NCBI GenBank assembly: GCA_030824965.1
Contig: JAPJQV010000004.1
Span: 90,013 to 154,012 of the forward strand
Direction: 5' to 3'
DNA from: Micavibrio sp.
Lineage (GTDB): Bacteria; Pseudomonadota; Alphaproteobacteria; Micavibrionales; Micavibrionaceae
DNA length: 64,000 bases
Positions 32,568-42,244 of the stretch are shown here, piece after piece (position 1 is the stretch's first letter; each line of letters opens with the position of its first letter). A model generated the notes under the pieces. It was given only the letters and a program-made list of their open reading frames with translations, was not told the origin of the DNA and ran no database searches. The position numbers and the translations under genes are program-made.

Positions 32568-33995
32568 ATGCTGACCGTTGCTATTGTCGGACGCCCGAAT
32601 GTTGGGAAATCCACACTTTTTAATCGCTTAACCAAAAAGCAACTCGCGATCATCGACGATACGCCAGGCGTAACGCGCGACTGGCGCGAAGCCGAAGGCT
32701 CGATCCTTGATCGCAAGATCCGCGTGATCGATACCGCAGGATTGGAAGAAAAATTCGACGATTCCATACAAGGGCGCATGCGTCGCCAGACCGAACAAGC
32801 GCTCGGTATGGCCGATGTCGTTTTGTTCATGATTGATGGCCGGGCCGGCGTTACTATGCTAGACGAACATTTTGGGCAGTGGCTGCGCGGGCAGAATAAA
32901 CCTGTTATCTTGCTTGCCAACAAAAGCGATAATGATGAGATCGGTGATGAAGCTCGAAATGATGCTTATTCTCTCGGCTTTGGAGATCCCATTCCTTTTT
33001 CCGTTATCCATGCAATTGGCGTTGATGAATTATATGTCGCCCTGACGCCTTACTTTCAGGAAGAAGAAACCGAAGAACAGAAATTCGCCAATCATTCCCT
33101 GCACTGGCGCGATGATACTTTAGACGATCTTGAAGGCAATGAAGAATTCGATCTTGATGAAATTATTGAGAAAGAAGACGACCAGAAACCGATCAGAATA
33201 GCCATTGTCGGACGGCCGAACGCTGGCAAATCGACTTTAATGAATGCGCTTCTCGAAGAAGACCGCGTCATTACCGGACCGGAAGCAGGTTTAACCCGCG
33301 ATGCTATCGCCGCCGACTGGTCATGGGGAGGGCGAAAATTTCGTCTGGTCGACACGGCTGGTCTTCGCAAGAAAGCCCGCGTCAATAACAAGATCGAAGA
33401 AATGGCGGTTGCCGATACGATGCGCGCCATTCGCTTGTCCCAGATCGTTATCGTTATGATCGATGCGCAGAAAATGTTTGAGAAACAGGATTTGCAAATT
33501 GCCGCCCATGTCATCGACGAAGGCCGCTCGCTTGTGATCGGCGTTAATAAATGGGATTTGATAGAGAACAAGCCGGAAGTTCTTGATGAACTCAAATATC
33601 AGCTTGAGACTTCCCTAGCACAAGTGCGTGAGATTCCGTTTGTGCCTATGTCGGCGTTGCGCGAGACAGGCCTCGACAATCTGATGACCGCCGCCGTTAA
33701 ATCCTACGATATCTGGAATAAGCGCGTGAATACCGGAAAACTCAATCGCTGGCTCGACGGCAAAGTCTCAGCCTATCCGCCGCCGCTTGTTTCAGGCCGC
33801 CCGAACAAAATGCGCTATATGGCCCAGATCAATATCCGCCCGCCGACATTCGCCCTCTGGATGTACCGCCCGGACGAATTGCCGGATACGTATAAACGTT
33901 ATCTGATGAATGGCTTGCGTGAAGATTTCGGCCTGAAAGGCGTGCCTATTCGTTTATTAACGCGCCAAAGCCGGTCGAAGTTTGAGAAGAAGTAA
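32568..33995 (+). CDS. der: double-GTPase ribosome assembly factor Der (EngA)
   Basis: Der (475 residues) has two tandem GTPase domains needed for assembly of the 50S subunit. The first G1 motif is GRPNVGKST near residue 8, with DTPG and NKSD; the second is GRPNAGKST near residue 212, with DTAG and NKWD. An acidic linker (TLDDLEGNEEFDLDEIIEKEDD) separates the domains, and the C-terminal KH-like domain (NKMRYMAQINIRPPTFALW) is present. It is the last gene of the yfgM-bamB-der operon and converges with a short-chain dehydrogenase. Confidence 0.97.
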   Translation: MLTVAIVGRPNVGKSTLFNRLTKKQLAIIDDTPGVTRDWREAEGSILDRKIRVIDTAGLEEKFDDSIQGRMRRQTEQALGMADVVLFMIDGRAGVTMLDEHFGQWLRGQNKPVILLANKSDNDEIGDEARNDAYSLGFGDPIPFSVIHAIGVDELYVALTPYFQEEETEEQKFANHSLHWRDDTLDDLEGNEEFDLDEIIEKEDDQKPIRIAIVGRPNAGKSTLMNALLEEDRVITGPEAGLTRDAIAADWSWGGRKFRLVDTAGLRKKARVNNKIEEMAVADTMRAIRLSQIVIVMIDAQKMFEKQDLQIAAHVIDEGRSLVIGVNKWDLIENKPEVLDELKYQLETSLAQVREIPFVPMSALRETGLDNLMTAAVKSYDIWNKRVNTGKLNRWLDGKVSAYPPPLVSGRPNKMRYMAQINIRPPTFALWMYRPDELPDTYKRYLMNGLREDFGLKGVPIRLLTRQSRSKFEKK

Positions 33996-34006
33996 AGAAG
34001 AGTTTA

Positions 34007-34723
34007 TCAAACATCATCCGGTGTAAAAATCCGGCCCTGATCCTGACATTCTTCCGATGCCAGATGCACGAATAGAGGCACCAGATCTTCCGGCTGTTTC
34101 AAATCCGCGCCATGATACCCGCCGGGAAATGCGCCTTTTAGCATCGCTGTATCGACCGCGCCGGGACGCACGATATTTACGCGCAAATTCGATTGCTCAC
34201 TCTCGGCCGCATAGGTTCGCGCCAGATGGATGACCGCCGCCTTGCTCATCCCGTATGATCCATAATAGGGCACGGCATCGATGCCCAAACCGGAGCCGAC
34301 AAAAATCGCCCTTCCGGCTTTTGCATTCTTCAGCAAAGGATCAAGCGTCCTGATCAATTGAACATTCGCGAGCACATTCGTCGTGAAAGCGTCTTTCCAG
34401 TCTTTGACCGGCGAATGCGCTACAGGCGTCAGCTTGCCCAAAATTCCGGCATTGGCAACCAATATATCGAGACGCCCAAATTTCTGATCTATCAAAGGGC
34501 CTAAGGCTTCGAGTTGATCGATCTCCGTTAAATCAAACGGTATCAATGTCGCCGTTCCGCCAAATGCTTTTATGCGATCATCAATTTTTTCAAGATTGCG
34601 CTGTCCGCGTGCAAGCAGGATAACATGCGCGCCCTCGCGGGCATATTCTTCCGCCACTACCGCGCCAATACCACGTGATGCGCCGGTGATAAGAGCTACT
34701 TTTCCTTCAAGCTTTCTAGTCAT
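34007..34723 (-). CDS. short-chain dehydrogenase/reductase
   Basis: A classical SDR of 238 residues. The cofactor-binding motif TGASRGIG is near residue 14, NAGILG lies in the middle, and the catalytic pair appears as YGSYGMSKAAV (Tyr-x3-Lys) with the preceding Ser in IFVGSG. The enzyme would use NAD(P)H on an alcohol, ketone or acyl substrate that cannot be identified from sequence. The first eight bases overlap the end of purF, so it is probably co-expressed, though a purine-related role is not implied. Confidence 0.9.
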   Translation of the reverse strand: MTRKLEGKVALITGASRGIGAVVAEEYAREGAHVILLARGQRNLEKIDDRIKAFGGTATLIPFDLTEIDQLEALGPLIDQKFGRLDILVANAGILGKLTPVAHSPVKDWKDAFTTNVLANVQLIRTLDPLLKNAKAGRAIFVGSGLGIDAVPYYGSYGMSKAAVIHLARTYAAESEQSNLRVNIVRPGAVDTAMLKGAFPGGYHGADLKQPEDLVPLFVHLASEECQDQGRIFTPDDV

Positions 34724-36194
34724 CCGCGCCGCCGACTTTATTCAGCCGCGTATCCAGTTTTTCGCCTGAACAGTTAAAAGCAAGCTGGTCGGTAAGCTTC
34801 ACAGCGTAATCGCCGGTGAAACAGGCATCGCAATAACCCGGATCATTGGCGATCCGCCCCGGCTTGCCCATCGCCCTGTAAAGCCCGTCAATAGAAATAT
34901 AAGCAAGGGAATCGACGCCGATATATTTGGCGATTTCTTCAACGCTATGTGTATGCGCCAGTAATTCCTCGGAAGAAGGCGTATCGATCCCATAGAAACA
35001 GCTATATTTAGATGGTGGCGAGGAAATCCGCATATGGACTTCAGACGCACCCGCAGCCCTCATCATTTCGACAATCTTGCGGCTGGTTGTCCCGCGTACG
35101 ATTGAATCATCGACCAGCACGATGCGCTTGCCCTGTACTAAAGAGCGGTTCGCATTATGCTTCATCTTGACGCCCAGATGGCGGATGCGTTGTGTCGGTT
35201 CGATAAACGTGCGCCCGACGTAATGATTGCGAATAATACCAAGATCGAAAGGAATGCCCGCAGCCTCCGCATATCCAATCGCAGCAGGCACGCCTGAATC
35301 TGGCACCGGCACGACGAGGTCGACATCGCAGGGATTTTCCTGGGCTAATGTCGCACCGATTTTCTTGCGCGTTTCATACACCGACTTTCCGCCCATATCA
35401 GAATCTGGACGGGCAAAGTAAATATATTCAAAAATACACAAGCGCGATTGCGCCGTTTCAAGCGGGCGTAGAGATTGAATCCCGTCTTTGGTAATAACCA
35501 CCATTTCACCCGGTTCAATATCGCGCACATATTCTGCACCGATAATATCAAAGGCACAGGTTTCAGAAGCAAGGATATAAGCATCCCCCAGCTTACCGAG
35601 AGACAAGGGACGAAAACCATGAGAATCGCGTACGCCGATCAATTGATCTTTTGAAAACGCGAGCAACGAATATGCACCTTCGATACGCTGAACCGCCTCA
35701 ATAAAACGATCAACGACTGTTTCCTTTTTCGACAGAGCGACAAGATGAATAATAACTTCAGTATCGGTCGACGATTGAAACAAGCTGCCACGCCGAACAA
35801 GTTCTTCCCTGATCGTCAGCGCATTGGTCAGATTACCATTATGCGCGATGGCAAAGCCGCCAAAAGCGAGATCCCCATAAAGCGGCTGGACGTTGCGAAG
35901 CCCTGCTCCACCAGTTGTTGCATAGCGGTTATGACCGATTGCAGCAGAGCCTTTTAATTTAGCGATCGTGGCTGAGTCGCTAAAAATTTCGTCAACCAGA
36001 CCGACATCCCTGTGCGCTAAAAAATGCTTTCCATCGTAACTTACAATACCGGAAGCCTCCTGCCCCCGATGCTGCAGGGCATGCAAGCCTAAAGCCGTTA
36101 AAGTCGAGGCGTCCTCATGACCGAAGATCCCGAAGATGCCGCATTCTTCTTTTAGCTTATCGTCATCGAACGGAATGGTGGTCATATCATTCAT
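34716..36194 (-). CDS. purF: amidophosphoribosyltransferase
   Basis: PurF (492 residues) makes phosphoribosylamine from PRPP and glutamine, the first committed step of purine synthesis. The nucleophilic Cys18 in KEECGIFGIFG follows a 17-residue propeptide that must be removed. The PRPP-binding motif VLVDDSIVRGTTSRKI is intact. Four cysteines at positions equivalent to the Bacillus enzyme (RLCIFEYIYFARPDS, YSCFYGID, YCDACFTGD) predict the oxygen-sensitive [4Fe-4S] type, unlike the E. coli enzyme. cvpA overlaps its start by eight bases, a widespread pairing. Confidence 0.97.
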   Translation of the reverse strand: MNDMTTIPFDDDKLKEECGIFGIFGHEDASTLTALGLHALQHRGQEASGIVSYDGKHFLAHRDVGLVDEIFSDSATIAKLKGSAAIGHNRYATTGGAGLRNVQPLYGDLAFGGFAIAHNGNLTNALTIREELVRRGSLFQSSTDTEVIIHLVALSKKETVVDRFIEAVQRIEGAYSLLAFSKDQLIGVRDSHGFRPLSLGKLGDAYILASETCAFDIIGAEYVRDIEPGEMVVITKDGIQSLRPLETAQSRLCIFEYIYFARPDSDMGGKSVYETRKKIGATLAQENPCDVDLVVPVPDSGVPAAIGYAEAAGIPFDLGIIRNHYVGRTFIEPTQRIRHLGVKMKHNANRSLVQGKRIVLVDDSIVRGTTSRKIVEMMRAAGASEVHMRISSPPSKYSCFYGIDTPSSEELLAHTHSVEEIAKYIGVDSLAYISIDGLYRAMGKPGRIANDPGYCDACFTGDYAVKLTDQLAFNCSGEKLDTRLNKVGGADD

Positions 36195-36927
36195 TAGGCG
36201 GCGACCTTTCTGGCAGCACAGGATCCGTATCGGATTGAGTCTCTATCAGCTGATTTAAACTTTTGCGTTCTTCGTCACTATAAGCCGGGAGCTTATCCGC
36301 TTCTTTTTTCAATTCTTCGACCTGATCTTGAGCGCGTTGCGCGGCATTTCCGCCGATTGCCTGAATTTCTTTCAGCTTGTCTCTTGCGGCACTTCCTGTC
36401 GCTTCGCTGGTTTCATTGTTGGGCATAAAATCATGCAGCCAGTCTGAAACCGCTTCGATATAGACAAGAGTTTTCGACTTACCCAGAATTTCTTTTTTAT
36501 TTTCATCGGGTATTAGACTGCCGAGCACCATGTAAATGATACCCAAGAATAAAAGGGCACGAGCGATACCAAAAACCACGCCCAGAGTACGGTCAACAGG
36601 CCCAAGCCCAATAGCGCGAATCGAAGCCGACATGAAGTAGCTTATAAGTTGCAGAATCAGAAATACAGCAATGAAAATTCCGGCATAAGCGCATATTTGC
36701 GCAGTAATATCATAAGAAATCAGACCAAAAATCTGCCCCTCTTCCTCTCCGAACCAGCCACGTATCACCGGCGCAACCTTGCTGCCGAATAGATAGGCCG
36801 CCATTGCGCCACCGATCACGCCGAAAATGGTCAGAACTTCGCGTACGAAACCGCGAAAAAAGGATATGCCCGCCGAAACGAGGACGATCAGGACAATGCC
36901 GATATCTATTATAGAAGAAATGCTCAT
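36187..36927 (-). CDS. cvpA: CvpA family inner membrane protein
   Basis: A 246-residue protein has four hydrophobic segments in the first 130 residues (SSIIDIGIVLIVLVSAGISFFRGFVREVLTIFG, the typical CvpA opening) and a charged helical tail rich in Glu, Lys and Gln. CvpA is needed for colicin V production in E. coli and is linked to bile or envelope stress resistance; its molecular role is not settled. ATG 36927 fits the family better than an upstream ATG at 36939. The end overlaps purF by eight bases, the usual cvpA-purF arrangement, and radA is upstream. Confidence 0.92.
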   Translation of the reverse strand: MSISSIIDIGIVLIVLVSAGISFFRGFVREVLTIFGVIGGAMAAYLFGSKVAPVIRGWFGEEEGQIFGLISYDITAQICAYAGIFIAVFLILQLISYFMSASIRAIGLGPVDRTLGVVFGIARALLFLGIIYMVLGSLIPDENKKEILGKSKTLVYIEAVSDWLHDFMPNNETSEATGSAARDKLKEIQAIGGNAAQRAQDQVEELKKEADKLPAYSDEERKSLNQLIETQSDTDPVLPERSPPNE

Positions 36928-36978
36928 GAATAGGCCCATTCATAAGGAAAAGACAGCTTATTTGCAAGCATCGAAGCC

Positions 36979-38385
36979 TTAACCGGCGGCTTTTTTCAAA
37001 GGCACTACACCGCCTTCTCGCATCATACGGACAAGATCGTCGAGATCGCCGATTTCATGCATTTTTAGCCCTTCCGGGGCAGATACGCGTTTATCTTTTT
37101 TATGTCGCTCCGCACAGCATGCTTCTGTAAATCCAAGCTTGGCCGCTTCCTTCATGCGCAAATCCTGCTGCGCGACAGGTCGGACTTCTCCAGACAGGCC
37201 GATTTCACCAAAAAATACCGTTTGCGGCGTCACCGGTGAATTTTGCAACGAAGAAATCAAGGCCGCAGCAACGGCTAGATCGGCCGCAGGCTCGGTGATT
37301 TTAATGCCACCTGCCATATTGAGGTAAATTTCAGAACCGGAAAAAACCAGTCCGCAACGCGCTTCCAGAACGGCGATCACCATGGCAAGGCGATTAGAAT
37401 CCCAGCCGACGACCGCACGACGCGGGGTGCCGTACGGCGCCGGTGCGACCAGAGCCTGAACCTCGACAAGGATTGGCCGCGTGCCCTCAAGCCCGGCAAA
37501 TACAGCGCTCCCTGTTACATGCTGCTGCCGTTGCGACAAAAATAAGGCGGAGGGATTTGGTACTTCTGATAAACCGCTATCTGCCATCTCGAAAACGCCA
37601 ATTTCGTCGGTGGGACCAAAACGGTTTTTAACAGTACGTAAAATCCTGAAATGATGCCCCCGATCTCCTTCGAAATAAAGCACGGTATCGACCATGTGCT
37701 CTAATACACGCGGACCCGCAATCTGGCCATCTTTGGTTACATGGCCGACAAAAAATACAGACGTGCTTGTTTTCTTGGCGATACGGATAAGCTCTTGAGC
37801 AGCTGTGCGTACTTGACTGACCGTGCCCGGTGCGCTTTCGACAGTATCGACATACATGGTCTGTATAGAATCTATGATAAGGACATCTGCGCCTTGTTCT
37901 TCCAATGTCGCGGCAATCTCACGGACATTGGTGGCAGATGCTAACGCCACGGGCGCATTCGACAATCCCAGCCGTTGCGCGCGCAATCTCACCTGATCGA
38001 CCGCCTCTTCACCAGAAATATAAACGCATTTCAACCCCTTGGTTGCGAGAGCACAGACGGCCTGTAATAATAAAGTTGATTTCCCGATCCCCGGATCGCC
38101 GCCAATAAGGACCGCCGAGCCCGGCACGATGCCGCCGCCAACGACACGGTCAAATTCTCCCATGCCGGTTTGAGCACGATTGATTTTCTTTTCGTCCTGC
38201 ACATGCAGATCGGTCAATTCCAGCGTGCGCGATTTTTTTGTAGAACCAAGGCTCTTCGGCGGTCCCGCCTCAACAGTTTCCGCCGTGATAGAATTCCATT
38301 CCCCACAAGCCTCGCACTTGCCTGCCCAGCGCGAGGTAACACTTCCACAATTCTGACAAACATAAGCGGTTTTTGACTTGGCCAT
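36979..38385 (-). CDS. radA: DNA repair protein RadA
   Basis: RadA (468 residues) is a RecA-like helicase that promotes branch migration in recombination. It starts MAKSKTAYVCQNCGS at ATG 38385 (four codons into the longest frame). The zinc finger is CQNCG...CEACG, the Walker A motif GGDPGIGKST, and the RadA-specific motif VKNRFGPTDE is present. The C-terminal Lon protease-like domain (MAGGIKITEPAADLAVAAALISS) is complete. It is followed at 36927 by cvpA and purF and may form one transcript with them. Confidence 0.97.
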   Translation of the reverse strand: MAKSKTAYVCQNCGSVTSRWAGKCEACGEWNSITAETVEAGPPKSLGSTKKSRTLELTDLHVQDEKKINRAQTGMGEFDRVVGGGIVPGSAVLIGGDPGIGKSTLLLQAVCALATKGLKCVYISGEEAVDQVRLRAQRLGLSNAPVALASATNVREIAATLEEQGADVLIIDSIQTMYVDTVESAPGTVSQVRTAAQELIRIAKKTSTSVFFVGHVTKDGQIAGPRVLEHMVDTVLYFEGDRGHHFRILRTVKNRFGPTDEIGVFEMADSGLSEVPNPSALFLSQRQQHVTGSAVFAGLEGTRPILVEVQALVAPAPYGTPRRAVVGWDSNRLAMVIAVLEARCGLVFSGSEIYLNMAGGIKITEPAADLAVAAALISSLQNSPVTPQTVFFGEIGLSGEVRPVAQQDLRMKEAAKLGFTEACCAERHKKDKRVSAPEGLKMHEIGDLDDLVRMMREGGVVPLKKAAG

Positions 38386-38438
38386 GGCAAAAAGCATAGC
38401 CGATTCTGAATTTAAATCAAGAACATTTAGTGAACAAA

Positions 38439-39143
38439 TTAAATTCCTTGTGTCAATACCCCAGGATAGGACGCAAATACATTCTGACGTTCATTGAATG
38501 TAACCCGCTCAACCACAATCGAAAGATGAGGATAAGAATTTCTGATAATTTCGATTCCCGGTTTGGCATCCTTCATGTCGATTTTGACCATATCGCAGAC
38601 TGAAGCCAGACATTTAAGGCGTTCTTCTCCCGTTTCAAAATCGTGATCGTCGATAATCAAAACATAACCATCATCGCCAATAAGCCGTGATGAGATTTTT
38701 TCCAGGCAGCGAACTTGTTCTCTTACAGGGATATGCGGTTCAACAATCTCGAACAGTATATCGCTTTTCTTCAATTCAGCAGAACTGATAACATCGTCGA
38801 TCATACTTAGAAATTCGTTGTCGCATAAGGTAGCCAGATGGACGTTCACAGCAACCGGCAATCGCTTCTTTTCTGCTGCCGCTTTGATTGCAAGAGGCAC
38901 CAGAAATTTATCGGCTTTCACCTGCAACTCGGCATTCATGTCGCGCAAGCGATCAAAATAAATACTATTTGCAAGCGATGAGCCATCTGCGTTTTTTAAT
39001 ATCGCCAAAGCTTCATAAGCCGTGATTTTGTTTTCGTCTATATCGCGATATTGCTGAAACATAAAACCAGGCAGGTGAGCGTGTTCCCAGATTTCCATCT
39101 GATCTTGTCCTTCGCGGTTGAATGATCGAATTTGCTGAAGCAT
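38439..39143 (-). CDS. stand-alone EAL-domain protein (possible c-di-GMP phosphodiesterase)
   Basis: The 234 residues correspond almost exactly to one EAL domain with no sensor or membrane part. The signature is AYEALAIL (E44). Other expected active-site residues can be placed: N100 (VAVNVHL), E132/E135 (FEIVE), D165-D166 (IIDDHD), K187 (VKIDM), E212 (VVERV) and Q232 (LTQGI). The loop normally DDFGTG reads DDHDFETG and the end is shortened, so activity is uncertain. It could degrade c-di-GMP or act as a binding protein. It lies alone between radA and the heparinase-like gene. Confidence 0.8.
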   Translation of the reverse strand: MLQQIRSFNREGQDQMEIWEHAHLPGFMFQQYRDIDENKITAYEALAILKNADGSSLANSIYFDRLRDMNAELQVKADKFLVPLAIKAAAEKKRLPVAVNVHLATLCDNEFLSMIDDVISSAELKKSDILFEIVEPHIPVREQVRCLEKISSRLIGDDGYVLIIDDHDFETGEERLKCLASVCDMVKIDMKDAKPGIEIIRNSYPHLSIVVERVTFNERQNVFASYPGVLTQGI

Positions 39144-39198
39144 TTATCCTTGCAGATCCACTACATAGTATCTGGGATAAATCTGTCAAAGAAAAAAA

Positions 39199-40854
39199 CT
39201 ACAAATGCTCTTTTTGCAAAGCCCATTTGATTTGCGTAGTTTCGCATTTAATGCAAGCACTCAGAACCAATTGGCGGGTTTTAAGCGGTTTCGCGCCTGA
39301 TCCTAAATAAATACTATTTTCGAGACTTAGGCGTGCCCCGACACAAGTAAATCTCCATCCGGCCCCTGAAGGCAGCCGCAAAATAATTTCTTCTCCATCA
39401 TTGATAACAGTGGCTAATACGCGCGGATGCAAATGAAACCTTACAATTGCGGGCATTGCGTGGGTCGGAATAATTTCCGCGACAAGAGTATCTTCTCCAC
39501 GCAAATCGAGACCTTGATCGCCGAGATAGATACGACGCCTATGAGAAATGCCATTAACGGAAACATACGCGCTGTGCGTTGCGTCCAATAAGCAATGCTC
39601 CCGACTTTCCGATCTGTCGACTTTGATCTTACTATGACGGCGGGCGATATGCCCATCGGATTTAAAATCATGAGCCGGACGGTTATCAAGGGTAAGAGCC
39701 GTGTGAGCCGCTGTATGGCGAAGGACTTGTTGCCATTCTATTGCGGATGGATGCCCGCCGCAGTTAACAAAAATTCTTTCCTTACCGTAAGCGAACTCAA
39801 AAGAAAGCGGTGATGAATGCATCGTGATATCACAAGGAGAGTCCGCAATGCTGGCCGTATCCAACATCAAAAGAGAACGCCCGAGTTGTACACGCTCAAA
39901 CCCTGCTTCCGGCAGAGATTTCATAGCTTTTCCTGAAATCGCGCTCTGCGTCTGAATTGCATCCATCAAGGTGATGTCACCTTCCTGGCCACCGTGAAAT
40001 AGCGCTAGTTTTTTATCCGCATAACGGAAAAAACGAAGAGCCTGTCCTGCACGGTCAATCGCATGTTGAATAATTTCAGGTACCGGCAAACTGGCGCGGT
40101 TCAATCCACAGCGCAGATCGAGAAGGATTTGTAACGTATCGGCCAACGCTTTAGGTGAACGCGACGCGTGTGATCCGTCGCTCAAAATTTGCTGGGGGAT
40201 TTCTGTAAGAATAATTTCGAAAGCCTGCAATATCCAGCTCTCCCTGCCTGGAAAAGAAAATCCTGCGAAGGCAAGCCCTTTGGCGGCTTTTAAAATAGCT
40301 AATCCTTTTGAGTTGCCAGGAAGACTTCTGGATAAATGCTTGGCCTGTTTGGTAAGCGAAGCGTAATACCGAGTCTGAAAGTCCTGATCTGCGCTGCCGC
40401 AAAAGAAATCATAAAATGATAGCCAATAGGAAATACGTTCCCCGATTATATCGGCTCGCCATATATCTGCATCCCAGCGGTCATAATCGCCTATCCAACT
40501 ATCAACCATCTGACGGGCAAGTTTTCTTGCCTGATCACCTCCCGCAGCCCTTAAGTCACGCAAGAAAGAGAACTCATGGCATTTCAGCCTGAGATGCGGA
40601 TGATCTTCGGCTTCGAACCAGAAATCACCCGAGAAAGTAATTGTCGATCCCTCGCATTTGTAAAGGCCTCGGCACAGCGCACGGCCTAAATCCGCATCAC
40701 CCGGCCATGGGTCGATCATTTTAACTGCAATCGCGGATGGAGCTTCTCCAGAGGATAGCAACCAATGATAAAATTTGGAAGAATGCGCCGCAGTCGATGT
40801 AGCACGTTTTAAATCGTGAATTAGAGCGATCGGCTTTTCGGCTATTCCGATCAT
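39199..40854 (-). CDS. heparinase II/III family protein
   Basis: The 551-residue protein shows an N-terminal helical toroid-like half (YHWLLSSGEAPSAIAVKMIDPWPGDADLGRALCRG, WIGDYDRWDADIWRADIIGERISYWL, GNSKGLAILKAAKGLAFAGFSF). The C-terminal beta-sandwich includes FVNCGGHPSAIEWQQVLRHTAAHTALTLDNRPAH, the typical heparinase II/III signature. Family members are lyases of acidic polysaccharide, but many bacterial copies, often beside rpe and rsmB in alphaproteobacteria, have no tested substrate. No signal peptide is visible. It overlaps the rpe stop codon by one base, so they are co-transcribed. Confidence 0.85.
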   Translation of the reverse strand: MIGIAEKPIALIHDLKRATSTAAHSSKFYHWLLSSGEAPSAIAVKMIDPWPGDADLGRALCRGLYKCEGSTITFSGDFWFEAEDHPHLRLKCHEFSFLRDLRAAGGDQARKLARQMVDSWIGDYDRWDADIWRADIIGERISYWLSFYDFFCGSADQDFQTRYYASLTKQAKHLSRSLPGNSKGLAILKAAKGLAFAGFSFPGRESWILQAFEIILTEIPQQILSDGSHASRSPKALADTLQILLDLRCGLNRASLPVPEIIQHAIDRAGQALRFFRYADKKLALFHGGQEGDITLMDAIQTQSAISGKAMKSLPEAGFERVQLGRSLLMLDTASIADSPCDITMHSSPLSFEFAYGKERIFVNCGGHPSAIEWQQVLRHTAAHTALTLDNRPAHDFKSDGHIARRHSKIKVDRSESREHCLLDATHSAYVSVNGISHRRRIYLGDQGLDLRGEDTLVAEIIPTHAMPAIVRFHLHPRVLATVINDGEEIILRLPSGAGWRFTCVGARLSLENSIYLGSGAKPLKTRQLVLSACIKCETTQIKWALQKEHL

Positions 40855-41513
40855 TAACCTTCGCCCCGTATCGCTTTGATTGCAGACTCATATTGCGCAG
40901 GGCCGCCTTTAAAAACGGCAGTTCCGGCGACCAAGACATCCGCACCAGCCCTTATAACCTGTTTCGCCGTTTCAGGCGTTACTCCGCCATCGACCTCTAA
41001 ATCTATCGGGCGATTTTGACTTTCAATCATTTTTTTTGCATTGGAAATTTTATCGAGAAGAGAAATAAAACTCTGCCCGCCAAAACCCGGATTGACCGTC
41101 ATGATTAAAATCAAATCGACCAGATCAATTACATGCTTTATCGCATCCAATGGAGTGGCCGGATTCAATGAAACTCCCGCACGCTTGCCTAGGCTGCGAA
41201 TGATCTGCAACGACCTGTGCAGATGAGTCGTTCCCTCGGCATGAACGGTGATAATATCCGCACCCGCATCGGCGTAATCTTTTAAATATTGATCGACCGG
41301 AGAGATCATCAGATGCACATCAAAAATCTTTTCTGTGTGCGGACGAATACATTTAATGACAGGAGGTCCAAATGTAAGATTTGGTACAAAATGACCGTCC
41401 ATGACATCTATATGGATATAATCAGCCCCGGCAGCATCGATCGCTCGGACCTCTTCTCCCAATTTGGAAAAATCGGACGATAGAATCGATGGCGCGATCC
41501 GGATGTTGGTCAT
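40854..41513 (-). CDS. rpe: ribulose-phosphate 3-epimerase
   Basis: A 219-residue TIM-barrel enzyme that interconverts ribulose 5-phosphate and xylulose 5-phosphate in the pentose phosphate pathway. Family marks are IAPSILSSDFSKLGEEV, HIDVMDGHFVPNLTFGPPV (metal-binding His and Asp), MTVNPGFGGQSFI and the phosphate site EVDGGVTPET. Length and start are standard. It overlaps the downstream heparinase-like gene (TAATG). Confidence 0.97.
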   Translation of the reverse strand: MTNIRIAPSILSSDFSKLGEEVRAIDAAGADYIHIDVMDGHFVPNLTFGPPVIKCIRPHTEKIFDVHLMISPVDQYLKDYADAGADIITVHAEGTTHLHRSLQIIRSLGKRAGVSLNPATPLDAIKHVIDLVDLILIMTVNPGFGGQSFISLLDKISNAKKMIESQNRPIDLEVDGGVTPETAKQVIRAGADVLVAGTAVFKGGPAQYESAIKAIRGEG

Positions 41514-41652
41514 ATTACAATAATCTAATAATTTGGGGGCGAATCGGAGGAAAACTCAGTTATCTATTTATAATATAAGGCGAATCGGCATGTCGAGAGT
41601 TTTTTATGAAATATTGATTGCCATAAATGATGACGGTATGTAAGTAACCTTC

Positions 41653-42243
41653 ATGACAAAAGAAGCTTATTTTGAAAATTTAAAATCCCGATTATTCGAT
41701 TACATGACCAGCCATGGCGTATTTGAACCCCAAGCGGGATACTTCCTTTGTCTCCTAGCACAAAGTAGCGATGTTAAAAATCGCCTAAATAGCAATGGCA
41801 TCTATGCAGAGAAACTAGCCTTGTCGATGAATGTAACCATGGTGATGACAAATAATTCACTTGGCACTTCTGCCGCAAGAATGAAAGGTGAAGCGTACTT
41901 TCCCGCCAATCTAACGCAAAAATCTGGTTCGTTATCAAAACTTTTTAATGATAAAAATATCGCAGTTCCGCTGGACATTGAGGCTCTGCATCGCGCTTAT
42001 AATGAATTCATGGAAAGCGATGCATCGAAACCGGTCCGGGCTTTAATAGAGCGAATACTTTCCGATATGGATGACGAAGGTACCGAAATTATCGACGTGA
42101 ATTTACTGCAAAGCATTTTAGAATATGACGATCTGCCTTACAGTGCCGCCAATATTCTAAAGCTATATGGGGTCGACAAGGATAGTATATCGGCAGATTA
42201 TAACGGTCATACCGTATACATCGCAATACCGCGAGTGCATTAA
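41653..42243 (+). CDS. hypothetical protein, 196 residues
   Basis: A soluble protein with an N-terminal helical section (KEAYFENLKSRLFDYMTSHGVFEPQAGYFLCLLAQSS) and a middle rich in Ser, Asn and Leu. A more acidic C-terminal half contains DDEGTEIIDVNLLQSILEYDDLPYSAANILKLYG. No membrane helix, signal peptide or catalytic motif is recognised. Composition is a little more AT-rich than its neighbours. It converges with rsmB, the two stop codons being one base apart, and is divergent from rpe. Confidence 0.65.
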   Translation: MTKEAYFENLKSRLFDYMTSHGVFEPQAGYFLCLLAQSSDVKNRLNSNGIYAEKLALSMNVTMVMTNNSLGTSAARMKGEAYFPANLTQKSGSLSKLFNDKNIAVPLDIEALHRAYNEFMESDASKPVRALIERILSDMDDEGTEIIDVNLLQSILEYDDLPYSAANILKLYGVDKDSISADYNGHTVYIAIPRVH

Positions 42244-42244
42244 A

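Noticed and set aside
33092..33595. Long open frames antisense to der and other housekeeping genes
   Set aside because: They follow the codon structure of the sense genes and have no independent support.
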